This document shows, piece after piece, positions 17,516 to 26,813 of a stretch of DNA of 64,000 nt. Source of the DNA: Ectopseudomonas alcaliphila. GTDB lineage: Bacteria > Pseudomonadota > Gammaproteobacteria > Pseudomonadales > Pseudomonadaceae. The translations under genes were made by a program, and so were the position numbers. The stretch's first letter is position 1. Every line of letters begins with the position of its first letter. A model generated the notes under the pieces. It was not told the DNA's origin. It did not search any database and saw only the letters and a program-made list of their open reading frames with translations. The stretch spans positions 35,886 to 99,885 of the forward strand of contig NZ_FNAE01000011.1 of NCBI RefSeq assembly GCF_900101755.1. Reading direction: 5' to 3'.

Positions 17516-20107
17516 GTGAAACTCTTCAAGCGTACCGCCAAGGAAGCCGACACGGCTGCCAGCCTGGTGCCGAGCAAGCCCAAGAGCAAGACGGCGAACC
17601 CCTCACTGGGCGCCCTGCTACCCGGTCTGCTGGCCGCCCTGATCGGCGGCGTCGCTGGCGCCGCGCTGCTGTGGCTTGCCGACAACAGCAGCAGCCAGGC
17701 ACGCCAGGCAGCGCTGGTGCAAGCTATCGGCAGCAACCAGGCCGCTGCCGTGCAACAGGCGCTCAAGCAATTACAGGCCGACAGCCTCGCCGCGGCGCGC
17801 AACCCGGAGCTGTTGCAAGCACTGCAGAGCGGCGACAACCTGCGGGTCAGCGAAGTCGAACGACGCCTGGGCTACTGGGATGGCGTGATCGATGCCCATC
17901 TCAACCGCCGCGGCGAAGCGGTACAGAACACCTCCCGCGCCGCGCCGATGAACTTCGCCGGCCTGGATATGCTGCGCCGTACTGAAAGCGGCCAGCAACC
18001 CGCCGCCGAAGCCTATCGCGTGGGCGAGCGCTGGCTGGCCTACAGCGCCGTGGCGCTGCGCCTGAGTGAGAACCAACCGGCCCAGGGTACGCTGCTGCTG
18101 GCCTTCGACCTGCAGCGACTGCTCGCAGCTCTTCCGGCGCTACCCGCCGAGTATGGCCAGGTGCAGCTGGTGCAGCAGTTCGCCAACACACCAGCGCAGG
18201 TGCTGCTGCAACGCGGTCAGGCAGGCGACGCAGCCGCCGCGCAGACCTTCGCCACCGGCAACCCTTACTGGACGATCAGCTTCACCCCAGGCCCCGGCCT
18301 GGCTCAGGGCAGCATTCCTCCGGCGATGCTCGGCCTCGCGTTCCTGCTTGCACTGGGCGGCGCGATGATCGGCATGATCCTGGTGCAGGGCGCGCTGCAG
18401 CGGCGCGTCAACCTCGACGCCCAGCAACTCGGACAAATGCTGAAAGAACTCTCTGCGGGTAAGAACGTCAAAGCCTTCAGCCTCAGCATACCGGCTCTCG
18501 ATGCACTGGCCCAAAGCCTGGCACGGTTGCCGCGCCGCAGTAGCCCTGAAGGCAACAGTACCCCTGTTAAAGGAACAGCCGCGGCACCCACCGCTCAGCC
18601 GGCACCCAAGCCAGCCGAGCTGGTCGACCCGCTGTTTCAGGACACCGATATCCTCGATATCGACATTCTCGATGAAGACCAGGATCTCCTGGGACTGGAG
18701 CAGAGCCCCGCAATGAGCACTAGCCAAAGCGCCCCCAAACTTCCCGCCGACATCTTCCGCGCCTACGACATCCGTGGCGTGGTGGGTGACACCCTGACCG
18801 CCGAATACGCCTACTGGATTGGCCGCGCCATCGGCTCGCAGAGCCTGGCACAGGGCGAACCCAAGGTCATCGTCGGCCGCGACGGCCGCCTGTCCGGCCC
18901 GGAACTGCTGCAGCAACTGGTACAGGGCCTGCTCGACTGCGGCTGCGAAGTCACTGACGTCGGCATGGTGCCGACGCCGGTGGTGTACTTCGCCGCCAAC
19001 GTGCTGGAAGGCCGTTCCGCCGTGATGCTCACCGGCAGCCACAACCCGCCGGATTACAACGGCTTCAAGATCATCATCGCCGGCGACACCCTGGCCAACG
19101 AACAGATCCTCGCGCTGAAGACACGCCTGGACAACAACGACCTGGCCACGGGCGTCGGCAGCGTGCAGCAGGTCGACGTGCTGCAACGCTACTTCAAGAC
19201 CATTCGTGACGACATCGCCCTGGCCAAGCCAATGCGCGTAGTCGTGGACTGCGGCAACGGCGCCGCCGGCGTGATCGCCCCGCAACTGATCGAAGCCCTG
19301 GGCTGCAGCGTGATTCCACTGTTTTGCGAAGTGGACGGCACCTTCCCCAACCACCATCCTGATCCAGGCAAACCGGAAAACCTGGTCGACCTGATCGCCC
19401 GCGTCAAGGCAGAAGATGCCGACCTCGGCCTGGCCTTCGACGGCGACGGCGACCGCGTCGGCGTGGTGACCAACACCGGCACCATCGTCTACCCCGATCG
19501 CCTGCTGATGCTGTTCGCCAAGGACGTGGTGTCGCGCAACCCCGGTGCCGACATCATCTTCGACGTCAAATGCACCCGCCGCCTGACCCCGCTGATCAGC
19601 GGCTACGGTGGCCGCCCGGTGATGTGGAAGACTGGCCACTCGCTGATCAAGAAAAAGATGAAGGAAACCGGCGCCCTGCTGGCCGGCGAAATGAGCGGTC
19701 ATATCTTCTTCAAGGAGCGCTGGTACGGTTTCGACGACGGCATCTACAGCGCCGCACGCCTGCTGGAGATTCTCAGCCTCGACAAGCGCAACGCCGAGCA
19801 GGTGTTCAGCGCCTTCCCCAGCGATATTTCCACACCGGAAATCAACATCAAGGTCACCGAACAGACCAAGTTCGGCATGATCGAGCGCCTGCAACGCGAA
19901 GGCCAATGGGGCGACGCGAACATCACCAGCATCGATGGCGTTCGCGTCGACTATCCCAAGGGCTGGGGCCTGATCCGTGCCTCCAACACCACACCGGTGC
20001 TGGTACTGCGCTTCGAGGCCGACACGCAGGAAGAACTGGAGCGTATCCAGAACGTCTTCCGCGCCCAACTGCTCAAGGTCGCACCTGACCTGCCACTCCC
20101 CTTTTGA
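17516..20107 (+). CDS. algC: Phosphomannomutase/phosphoglucomutase AlgC with membrane-bound N-terminal extension
   Basis: A GTG start preceded by GAGGAG opens an 863-residue frame. The first 399 residues hold two membrane helices (about 31-54 and 266-292) flanking an extracytoplasmic domain of about 200 residues, then a proline/alanine-rich linker. The last 464 residues are the classical AlgC enzyme, which interconverts hexose 1- and 6-phosphates for alginate, LPS and rhamnolipid. The phosphoserine loop TGSHNPPDYNG lies near residue 506 (about 108 in AlgC numbering) and the metal loop DGDGDRVG follows. An internal ATG at 18713, behind GGAG, could also yield the soluble enzyme, so both forms may exist. 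Confidence 0.93.
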   Translation: MKLFKRTAKEADTAASLVPSKPKSKTANPSLGALLPGLLAALIGGVAGAALLWLADNSSSQARQAALVQAIGSNQAAAVQQALKQLQADSLAAARNPELLQALQSGDNLRVSEVERRLGYWDGVIDAHLNRRGEAVQNTSRAAPMNFAGLDMLRRTESGQQPAAEAYRVGERWLAYSAVALRLSENQPAQGTLLLAFDLQRLLAALPALPAEYGQVQLVQQFANTPAQVLLQRGQAGDAAAAQTFATGNPYWTISFTPGPGLAQGSIPPAMLGLAFLLALGGAMIGMILVQGALQRRVNLDAQQLGQMLKELSAGKNVKAFSLSIPALDALAQSLARLPRRSSPEGNSTPVKGTAAAPTAQPAPKPAELVDPLFQDTDILDIDILDEDQDLLGLEQSPAMSTSQSAPKLPADIFRAYDIRGVVGDTLTAEYAYWIGRAIGSQSLAQGEPKVIVGRDGRLSGPELLQQLVQGLLDCGCEVTDVGMVPTPVVYFAANVLEGRSAVMLTGSHNPPDYNGFKIIIAGDTLANEQILALKTRLDNNDLATGVGSVQQVDVLQRYFKTIRDDIALAKPMRVVVDCGNGAAGVIAPQLIEALGCSVIPLFCEVDGTFPNHHPDPGKPENLVDLIARVKAEDADLGLAFDGDGDRVGVVTNTGTIVYPDRLLMLFAKDVVSRNPGADIIFDVKCTRRLTPLISGYGGRPVMWKTGHSLIKKKMKETGALLAGEMSGHIFFKERWYGFDDGIYSAARLLEILSLDKRNAEQVFSAFPSDISTPEINIKVTEQTKFGMIERLQREGQWGDANITSIDGVRVDYPKGWGLIRASNTTPVLVLRFEADTQEELERIQNVFRAQLLKVAPDLPLPF

Positions 20108-20131
20108 TCGACCTGTTCCAGGAGCCCCTGC

Positions 20132-21037
20132 ATGACCCTCGAGCGTGACGCCGCCGCCCAGGTTGCCAAGGTACTGTCCGAAGCCCTGCCCTATATCCGC
20201 CGCTTCGTCGGCAAGACCCTGGTGATCAAGTACGGCGGCAACGCCATGGAAAGCGAGGAGCTCAAGCAGGGCTTCGCCCGCGACATCGTGCTGATGAAGG
20301 CTGTCGGCATCAATCCGGTGGTGGTGCACGGCGGCGGTCCGCAGATCGGCGATCTGCTCAAGCGCCTGTCCATCGAGAGCCACTTCATCGACGGCATGCG
20401 CGTCACCGATACCGCCACCATGGACGTGGTGGAAATGGTGCTCGGCGGTCAGGTCAACAAGAGCATCGTCAACCTGATCAACCAACACGGCGGCAGCGCC
20501 ATCGGCCTGACCGGCAAGGACGCCTGCCTGATCCGCGCCAAGAAGCTCACGGTCAGCCGCCAGACCCCCGAGATGACTCAACCGGAGATCATCGACATCG
20601 GCCATGTCGGCGAGGTCATCGGGGTCAACACCGAGCTGCTGAACATGCTGGTCAAGGGCAACTTCATCCCGGTCATCGCCCCCATCGGCGTAGGGCCGGA
20701 TGGCGAGTCCTACAACATCAACGCCGACCTGGTCGCTGGCAAGGTGGCCGAGGCGCTGAAAGCCGAAAAACTGATGCTGCTGACCAACATCGCCGGCCTG
20801 ATGAACAAACAGGGTGAGGTGCTCACCGGCCTTACCACCGAGCAGGTCAACGACCTTATCGCCGACGGCACCATCTACGGCGGCATGCTGCCGAAAATCA
20901 AATGCGCCCTGGAGGCGGTGCAAGGTGGTGTGACCAGCTCGCACATCATCGATGGCCGCGTGCCGAATGCCGTTCTGCTGGAGATCTTCACTGACATTGG
21001 CAATGGCACCATGATCAGCAACCGCAAACGCCCTTGA
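20132..21037 (+). CDS. argB: Acetylglutamate kinase
   Basis: The 301-residue protein phosphorylates N-acetylglutamate in arginine biosynthesis. The amino-acid kinase fold shows VIKYGGNAM near 30, VHGGGPQIG near 65, and NADLVAGKVAEAL further on. The N-terminal extra helix before the kinase core (residues 1-25) is characteristic of the arginine-inhibited hexameric form. AGGAG lies upstream of the ATG. It follows algC by 24 bases and probably shares its transcript. Confidence 0.96.
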   Translation: MTLERDAAAQVAKVLSEALPYIRRFVGKTLVIKYGGNAMESEELKQGFARDIVLMKAVGINPVVVHGGGPQIGDLLKRLSIESHFIDGMRVTDTATMDVVEMVLGGQVNKSIVNLINQHGGSAIGLTGKDACLIRAKKLTVSRQTPEMTQPEIIDIGHVGEVIGVNTELLNMLVKGNFIPVIAPIGVGPDGESYNINADLVAGKVAEALKAEKLMLLTNIAGLMNKQGEVLTGLTTEQVNDLIADGTIYGGMLPKIKCALEAVQGGVTSSHIIDGRVPNAVLLEIFTDIGNGTMISNRKRP

Positions 21038-21042
21038 ACAGC

Positions 21043-21059
21043 GGCCGCTAGGCGGCCTT
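21043..21059 (+). terminator. Short hairpin after argB
   Basis: Arms GGCCGC (21043-21048) and GCGGCC (21052-21057) with a three-base loop are followed by only two T, so this is a weak terminator candidate just after the argB stop. Confidence 0.4.
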
Positions 21060-21155
21060 CTGACGCCTTTCTCCCGCACCGCGTGGATGCAGGAGGTAGA
21101 GCGACGCAGGAGGCCAAAGCCGAGGGTGCCCAGGGCGAGGGTTTGGCAAACATAG

Positions 21156-21174
21156 CGGTGCGCACAGCGCACCC
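21156..21174 (-). repeat. Inverted half copy of the GTAGGGTGCGC repeat
   Basis: Reading the minus strand gives GGGTGCGCTGTGCGCACCG, nearly identical to the half element at 942-963. It lies in the argB-thioesterase gap. Confidence 0.5.
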
Positions 21175-21285
21175 AACCCGGGCCATAGAGCCGGCTTATC
21201 GCAGGCCATCCGCACACCAACTCGAACTTGCCGCAAGCCCTCTCAACAACCACGCTTACCCGGCAACCCTCATGACGGAGCGCCC

Positions 21286-21732
21286 GTGAGCAGCCTGCCT
21301 GAACCCAGCCAATTCACCTTCTTCCACACCTTGCGCGTGCGCTGGGCCGAAGTCGATCCGCAAAGCATCGTCTTCAACGGCCACTACCTGACCTACGCCG
21401 ACGTCGCCATCACCGAATACTTCCGAGCCCTGGGCGTCGCCTACCCCAGCGATCTGGCTCGGGACGGCGGTGATTTCTTCGCCATCCGCTCCTTGCTCGA
21501 ATACCGCGCCCCGGCGCGCTTCGACGATCAACTGCAAATTGGCATCCGCAGCGCTCGCCTGGGCCGCTCCAGCCTGACCTTCACCCTCGGCATCTGGCGC
21601 GACGGCGAGCTGCTGACCAGCGGTGAAATCGTTTACGTACACGCCAACAGCGCGACACGCGCCAGCGCACCGCTGCCGCAGTGGCTCAGAGAAAAAATCG
21701 AGAACTTCGAGAAGACCCTGCCGCAGGGCTGA
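21286..21732 (+). CDS. Acyl-CoA thioesterase, 4-hydroxybenzoyl-CoA thioesterase (YbgC/FadM-like) family
   Basis: A GTG start behind ACGGAG gives 148 residues, typical of single hot-dog thioesterases. RVRWAEVDPQSIVFNGHYL matches the family motif around the catalytic Asp, followed by the helix containing YFRALG. Such cytoplasmic enzymes release CoA from acyl or aromatic thioesters; the substrate cannot be read from the sequence. The gene converges on a DUF4124 protein gene with one base between the stops. Confidence 0.85.
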   Translation: MSSLPEPSQFTFFHTLRVRWAEVDPQSIVFNGHYLTYADVAITEYFRALGVAYPSDLARDGGDFFAIRSLLEYRAPARFDDQLQIGIRSARLGRSSLTFTLGIWRDGELLTSGEIVYVHANSATRASAPLPQWLREKIENFEKTLPQG

Positions 21733-21733
21733 C

Positions 21734-22336
21734 TCAGGGTTTGCGCGGCGGCTCGCCGAACAGCTCGGCCAGGCGCGCGCGATCAGCGGCGAAACCGGCC
21801 TCGGCCTGGGTGCGCGTCTCCTTGTAGCGGGCGATGTCACGCTGCAGACGCTGCTGCTCTTCCTTGAGGTTGTTGATCTGCGCCAGCAAATGCGCCGGCA
21901 CCTGGCGCCCGGCACGCTCGTGGTCGGCAGCCTGACTCTGCAGGTTGGCCTGCTGAGTGCGCACCGATTGCAGATTGCCACGAGCGACGTTGGTGACACT
22001 GTCGAGCTCGGCCAGCTTACGCTCACGGGCGCGGTCAACATCATCAAGATTGGTGTACAGCCGCAGTAACTGGGCATCGTTGCTGGCGCGGGCCTTGTCC
22101 GCCTGCATGCGGGCGAACTCTTCCGCCGTCGGCGCTGGCGGAATCACCCGCACCACACGGCCCTGGTCATTGAGCACTTCATAACCCTTGCCAATGAACT
22201 CGGGCGGCACACCCTGGCGACTGAGCACCGTCACGCCCTTGTCATCGACGTAGCGATACAGCTCGGCAGCCACCCCCGACAACGGCAGCAGCAGGCTACA
22301 GAGCAGCGTACAGCGGGTCAGGAGCGGTGCGGGCAT
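21734..22336 (-). CDS. DUF4124 domain-containing exported protein
   Basis: A signal peptide (ending near SGVAA) is followed by ELYRYVDDKGVTVLSRQGVPPE, the DUF4124 motif, and then by about 110 residues of alanine/glutamine-rich coiled coil. The 200-residue protein should be periplasmic or envelope-associated. DUF4124 proteins are common in gammaproteobacteria with no established function. pyrE lies just upstream on the same strand. Confidence 0.8.
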   Translation of the reverse strand: MPAPLLTRCTLLCSLLLPLSGVAAELYRYVDDKGVTVLSRQGVPPEFIGKGYEVLNDQGRVVRVIPPAPTAEEFARMQADKARASNDAQLLRLYTNLDDVDRARERKLAELDSVTNVARGNLQSVRTQQANLQSQAADHERAGRQVPAHLLAQINNLKEEQQRLQRDIARYKETRTQAEAGFAADRARLAELFGEPPRKP

Positions 22337-22356
22337 AGGACTACCTTGTGCTAGGG

Positions 22357-22998
22357 CTAGATTCCGTACTCGGCGCGATAGGCCTCGACAGCCGGCAGAT
22401 ATTGCTTCAGTTCAGCATCCCCTGCCAGATATTCCAGTACCTGTTCGAGTGACACGATGCTCACTACGGGCATGCCGAAGTCACGCTCGACTTCCTGAAT
22501 GGCGGAAAGCTCACCCTGACCCCGCTCCTGACGGTTGAGCGCGATCAATGTTCCGGCCGCCTGAGCGCCCTGACCCTGGATGATCTGCATCACTTCGCGG
22601 ATCGCGGTGCCGGCGGTGATCACGTCATCGACGATCAGCACCCGTCCCTTGAGCGGCGCCCCGACCAGGGTACCGCCCTCGCCGTGGTCCTTGGCTTCCT
22701 TGCGGTTGAAGCACCAGGGCAGATCGCGCTGATGATGCTCGGCCAGCGCCACGGCAGTGGTCGCCGCCAGCGGAATGCCCTTGTAGGCCGGGCCGAACAG
22801 CACATCGAAGTCGATGCCGCTGTCGACGATGGCCGCGGCGTAGAAACGCCCCAGCTGAGCCAACGCAAGACCGCTGTCGAACAGGCCGGCATTGAAGAAA
22901 TAGGGGCTGGTGCGCCCGGACTTGAGGGTGAACTGGCCAAAACGCAGAACACCGCGTTCGATGGCAAAGCGAATGAAATCGCGCTGATACGCTTGCAT
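22357..22998 (-). CDS. pyrE: Orotate phosphoribosyltransferase
   Basis: The 213-residue enzyme attaches orotate to PRPP to form OMP in pyrimidine synthesis. FGPAYKGIPLAA and the PRPP-binding signature VLIVDDVITAGTAIRE are clear. Length and start (MQAYQRDFIRFAIERGVL) fit the family. It diverges from crc across 80 bases, the same arrangement as in P. aeruginosa, and the two share a promoter region. Confidence 0.97.
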   Translation of the reverse strand: MQAYQRDFIRFAIERGVLRFGQFTLKSGRTSPYFFNAGLFDSGLALAQLGRFYAAAIVDSGIDFDVLFGPAYKGIPLAATTAVALAEHHQRDLPWCFNRKEAKDHGEGGTLVGAPLKGRVLIVDDVITAGTAIREVMQIIQGQGAQAAGTLIALNRQERGQGELSAIQEVERDFGMPVVSIVSLEQVLEYLAGDAELKQYLPAVEAYRAEYGI

Positions 22999-23078
22999 GA
23001 AAAGTCCCGGACGGCACGGATTTAGCTAAATGAGGTGAGCTCGGGTATCATACACGCACGTGTTTTTGGGGGCCATTT

Positions 23079-23858
23079 ATGCGGATCATCAGTGTGAACG
23101 TGAATGGTATTCAGGCTGCGGCCGAGCGAGGTCTGCTCAGCTGGCTGCAAGCCCAGAATGCCGACGTGATCTGCCTGCAAGACACCCGTGCCTCCGCCTT
23201 TGAAATGGACGACCAAGCCTTCCAGCTGGATGGTTATTTCCTCTATGCATGCGACGGTGAAGTGCCCAGCCAAGGTGGCGTGGCGCTCTACTCGCGATTG
23301 CAACCCAAGGCGGTGATCAGCGGCCTCGGCTTCGAGATGGCCGATCGCTACGGGCGCTACCTGCAGGCCGATTTCGACAAGGTAAGTATCGCCACCCTGC
23401 TCCTGCCAAGCGGGCGGGACGGTGACGAGAGCTTGAATCAGAAATTCAAGTTCATGGACGACTTCACCCATTATCTGGACAAGCAACGCCGCAAGCGTCG
23501 TGAGTACATCTACTGCGGCTCGCTGCATGTGGCGCATCAGAAGCTGGACGTGAAGAACTGGCGTGACTGCCAGCAATCACCTGGTTTCCTGGCGCCCGAG
23601 CGCGCCTGGATGGATGAGGTGGTTGGCAATATGGGTTATGTCGATGCCCTGCGCGAAGTCAGCCGCGAAGGCGACCAGTTCAGCTGGTGGCCGGATAACG
23701 AGCAGGCGGAAATGCTCAATCTGGGTTATCGCTTCGACTACCGACTGCTTACGCCAGGCATGCGCCGTAGCGTTCGTAGCGCCCGCCTGCCACGTCAGCC
23801 GCGCTTCTCCCAGCATGCGCCGCTGATCGTCGATTACGACTGGATTCTCAGCATCTGA
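23079..23858 (+). CDS. crc: Catabolite repression control protein
   Basis: The 259-residue protein has the exonuclease III/AP endonuclease fold (MRIISVNVNGIQAAAERGLL), but the catalytic motif that normally reads CLQE is CLQDTR, and it matches Crc of Pseudomonas throughout. Crc lacks nuclease activity and acts with Hfq to block translation of mRNAs for less preferred carbon sources. The divergent pyrE neighbour is conserved. A strong bidirectional terminator follows 12 bases after the stop. Confidence 0.95.
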   Translation: MRIISVNVNGIQAAAERGLLSWLQAQNADVICLQDTRASAFEMDDQAFQLDGYFLYACDGEVPSQGGVALYSRLQPKAVISGLGFEMADRYGRYLQADFDKVSIATLLLPSGRDGDESLNQKFKFMDDFTHYLDKQRRKRREYIYCGSLHVAHQKLDVKNWRDCQQSPGFLAPERAWMDEVVGNMGYVDALREVSREGDQFSWWPDNEQAEMLNLGYRFDYRLLTPGMRRSVRSARLPRQPRFSQHAPLIVDYDWILSI

Positions 23859-23870
23859 TCGACAGGTACG

Positions 23871-23897
23871 AAAAAGCCGGCTTATCGCCGGCTTTTT
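23871..23897. terminator. Bidirectional terminator between crc and lipoprotein gene
   Basis: Perfect 11-base arms AAAAAGCCGGC and GCCGGCTTTTT enclose TTATC. The T run on each strand lets it end both the rightward crc transcript and the leftward lipoprotein transcript. Confidence 0.92.
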
Positions 23898-23901
23898 CTT
23901 G

Positions 23902-24588
23902 TCACTCGCGAGCCTGTTTCAGACCATTCTCAGCCTGCTCCAACAGATCGCGCACAAGAATGTCATCGGCATAGCGCCGACTCAGATCGAGTAGATGAGA
24001 CTGGGCCTGCTCGTATTCATGCAGAGCCAGGTAGTTACGCACCAAGGCGATCTCGGTAATACGCCCCGGCTCGATCTCGAAAGCCGCCCGATTGTAGACA
24101 AGCGCCTTGGGGTAATCGGAATACTGCTCACCGTTGTCACCCAGATAAAGCAGACCCAGCACGTTGTTGGCCGCCAGACCACGAGGCTCCATGGCCTGCG
24201 CCTGCTCCAGCTTGGCAGCGGCTTCAGCTACGCGCCCCTGCATGAGGTCGGCGTCAGCCATGTTCACCAGGTAATCGTAGGAGCCCTGCGGATAGTAGGC
24301 TGCAGCCTTGGCCGCGTACTCGCCTGAGCGCGGAAATTCATTCAGCTCGTAATAGCCCAGCGAGATGAAGCGAAGCGCATGAGCTTTCTCCGCATCCGTT
24401 GCGATCGGGCTATCGACTACCTTTTCGAACTTGGCAATCGCCTGCCGCGACTGCCCAGCGTCGTGCAATTGCGCAGCCTCGACCCTCAAAGCCTGCAGTT
24501 TCGCCTGCTCGGCCAGCGTCCGAGCAGCATCACCGCAGCCGACTAGCGCTGTCAGAAACAGAGCCAGCATCAACATTCGCACTTTCAT
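23902..24588 (-). CDS. TPR-containing lipoprotein
   Basis: The ATG at 24588 is preceded by AAGGA, and the 228-residue product starts with MKVRMLMLALFLTALVGCGD, a lipoprotein signal with lipobox LVGC at 16-19. The rest is helical with repeated pairs such as AIAKFEKVV, AAAKLEQAQ and ALVYNRAAF, consistent with four or five tetratricopeptide repeats. It is likely anchored in the outer or inner membrane as a scaffold. No specific family role was recognised. Confidence 0.8.
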   Translation of the reverse strand: MKVRMLMLALFLTALVGCGDAARTLAEQAKLQALRVEAAQLHDAGQSRQAIAKFEKVVDSPIATDAEKAHALRFISLGYYELNEFPRSGEYAAKAAAYYPQGSYDYLVNMADADLMQGRVAEAAAKLEQAQAMEPRGLAANNVLGLLYLGDNGEQYSDYPKALVYNRAAFEIEPGRITEIALVRNYLALHEYEQAQSHLLDLSRRYADDILVRDLLEQAENGLKQARE

Positions 24589-24645
24589 CAAACTGTCCTT
24601 CCCTGGCATGGCGGAGGTCACCCCCGGCCGTCCAACTCCATTGAA

Positions 24646-25017
24646 TTACTTGATCAGCCGCCAGCTGAACGGATAGCGATAAGACTGCCCCTCGTTGGCC
24701 TTGATCCCCGCGATAATGGTCAGCACCAGCGCGGCAATACCGAGCAGCACCAGCAGCGGGAAGCCGATGATCACCACCATCAGGATGAAGCAGACGATCG
24801 CCGCCAGTGCCACGCTGATCTGAAAGTTCAGCGCCTCCTTGCCTTGGGCATCGACGAAGGGGTCAAGGTCCTTCTTGATCTGCCAGACGATCAGCGGGCC
24901 AAGCAGATTGCCGAAGGGGAACACCAGCCCGAGAAACGCCGCGAAGTGGCAGAACATCGCCCACTGGCGGGCCTCCTGGCTGGGCGTCGGAAGCGGATTG
25001 TGCATATCGTCGTTCAT
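24646..25017 (-). CDS. DUF4870 domain membrane protein
   Basis: The 123-residue protein has the DUF4870 pattern: SQEARQWAMFCHFAAFLGLVFP, a loop with IVWQIKKDLDPFVDAQGKEALNFQ, and two strongly hydrophobic helices towards the C-terminus. AAGGAG lies upstream of the start. Function of this inner-membrane family is unknown. It sits 27 bases downstream of rph on the same strand. Confidence 0.85.
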   Translation of the reverse strand: MNDDMHNPLPTPSQEARQWAMFCHFAAFLGLVFPFGNLLGPLIVWQIKKDLDPFVDAQGKEALNFQISVALAAIVCFILMVVIIGFPLLVLLGIAALVLTIIAGIKANEGQSYRYPFSWRLIK

Positions 25018-25044
25018 GCTGGTGCTCCTTGCTCGGTTGAAGTC

Positions 25045-25764
25045 TCAGTCGACCAGAGCGGCCTTCTGCAGTTCAAAGATCTCGTTCATGCCCTTCTGCG
25101 CCAGCGCCAGCATGGCGTTGAACTCATCAGGCTGGAACGGCGCGCCTTCGGCGGTGCCCTGTACTTCGATGAAGCCGCCGGCGTTGGTCATGACCACGTT
25201 GAGGTCGGTCTCGGCGGCGGAGTCCTCCAGGTAATCCAGATCCAGCACTGGCTCGCCCTGATAGATGCCGACCGACACGGCAGCGATCATCTGCTTGAGC
25301 GGCTCGCCCTTGAGCGCACCACGCCTCTTCAGCACTTTCAGCGCATCGATCAGTGCCACCATGGCGCCGGTGATGGACGCGGTACGGGTACCACCGTCAG
25401 CCTGGATCACGTCGCAATCGACGTACAGGGTGTTCTCCCCCAGCTTGGTCATGTCCAGTGCAGCGCGCAGCGAACGACCGATCAGGCGCTGGATTTCCAG
25501 GGTACGACCGCCCTGTTTGCCACGACTGGCCTCACGCTGGTTACGCTCGCCGGTGGCGCGCGGCAGCATGCCGTACTCGGCAGTCAACCAGCCCTGGCCC
25601 TGGCCCTTGAGGAAGCGCGGCACACCCGACTCGACACTGACGGTGCAGATCACCTTGGTATCGCCGAACTCGACCAGCACCGAACCTTCGGCATGCTTGG
25701 TGTAGTTGCGGGTGATGCGAATCGAGCGCAACTGATCGGCGGCGCGGCCACTGGGACGTTTCAT
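25045..25764 (-). CDS. rph: Ribonuclease PH
   Basis: The 239-residue phosphorolytic 3'-5' exoribonuclease trims tRNA precursors. MKRPSGRAADQLRSIRITRNY and GWLTAEYGMLPRATGERNQRE are diagnostic, the latter with the phosphate-binding arginines, and VDCDVIQADGGTRTASITGA is also present. It diverges from the yicC-gmk-rpoZ-spoT group, as in other Pseudomonas. Confidence 0.97.
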   Translation of the reverse strand: MKRPSGRAADQLRSIRITRNYTKHAEGSVLVEFGDTKVICTVSVESGVPRFLKGQGQGWLTAEYGMLPRATGERNQREASRGKQGGRTLEIQRLIGRSLRAALDMTKLGENTLYVDCDVIQADGGTRTASITGAMVALIDALKVLKRRGALKGEPLKQMIAAVSVGIYQGEPVLDLDYLEDSAAETDLNVVMTNAGGFIEVQGTAEGAPFQPDEFNAMLALAQKGMNEIFELQKAALVD

Positions 25765-25949
25765 CGAGCGATACCTACTTCATTAAGTGAAAACAGCTCG
25801 CATTATAGGGGCCAGCCGCCGACAGGACACGACGATTTGCCACCGACTGACAGCAGGCAAGACCAAGAGCTGATCGCCGGCGCATGAAACAGGCGCTCTC
25901 CCTGGGCTACAATCCTGCGTTTTTCGAATCGACATCCGCGAGGTATCCC

Positions 25950-26813
25950 ATGGTTCACAGCATGACGGCCTTTGCCCGCCACGAGCAGGCAACCGCCCAC
26001 GGCACACTGAGCTGGGAGCTGCGCTCGGTCAATCACCGTTATCTCGAACCACACCTGCGCCTGCCGGAAGCCTTTCGCGATCTCGAGGGCGCAGTGCGTG
26101 AAGCACTGCGCCAGGGCTTATCGCGCGGCAAGGTGGAATGCACCCTGCGCTTCGCCGAGGAAACAGCCGGCAAGCCGCTGCAGGTCGATAGCGAACGCGC
26201 ACGTCAACTGATCAATGCCGCCGAGCAGGTCGCCGCGCTGATCCAGCAACCGGCGCCCCTCAACCCGCTGGAAGTGCTGGCCTGGCCCGGCGTGCTGGTG
26301 GCCGACTCGGCCGACCCGCAAGCGCTCAACAGCGCGGCGCTGAAGCTGTTCGACCAGGCGCTGGGCGAGCTCAAGGCCGGTCGCGCCCGCGAGGGCGCCG
26401 AGCTGGCCAAGCTGCTCAACGATCGCCTCGACAGCATCCTCGACGAAGTCGCTGCCCTGCGCGAACTGGTGCCGCAAATGCTCGCCGGGCAGCGCGCCAA
26501 GATCGAAACCCGCTTCGCCGAGATGCAGGCCGAACTCGATCCACAGCGCCTGGAGCAGGAGCTGGTGCTTCTCGCGCAGAAGAGCGACGTGGCCGAGGAG
26601 CTGGATCGCCTCAGCACTCACGTCAGCGAAGTGCGTCGCGTGCTCAAGGCCGACGGCGCTGCCGGCAGGCGTCTGGACTTCCTGATGCAGGAGCTCAACC
26701 GCGAGGCCAACACCCTCGGCTCCAAGGCGTTCGACCCGCGCAGCACGCAGGCGGCCGTCAATCTGAAAGTGTTGATCGAACAGATGCGCGAGCAGGTTCA
26801 GAATATCGAGTGA
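25950..26813 (+). CDS. yicC: YicC family endoribonuclease-like protein
   Basis: The ATG at 25950, behind GCGAGG, gives 287 residues (MVHSMTAFARHEQ). The C-terminal DUF1732 region includes FLMQELNREANTLGSKA, a YicC signature. E. coli YicC is reported to be an RNase acting on small RNAs; otherwise its role is little known. It lies upstream of gmk as is common, and an element of the nested palindrome family begins right at its stop. Confidence 0.9.
   Translation: MVHSMTAFARHEQATAHGTLSWELRSVNHRYLEPHLRLPEAFRDLEGAVREALRQGLSRGKVECTLRFAEETAGKPLQVDSERARQLINAAEQVAALIQQPAPLNPLEVLAWPGVLVADSADPQALNSAALKLFDQALGELKAGRAREGAELAKLLNDRLDSILDEVAALRELVPQMLAGQRAKIETRFAEMQAELDPQRLEQELVLLAQKSDVAEELDRLSTHVSEVRRVLKADGAAGRRLDFLMQELNREANTLGSKAFDPRSTQAAVNLKVLIEQMREQVQNIE

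Noticed and set aside
18140..21253. A 1037-codon open frame on the minus strand across algC and argB
   Set aside because: It runs opposite to two well-supported genes, and its amino-acid content is typical of antisense frames in GC-rich DNA.
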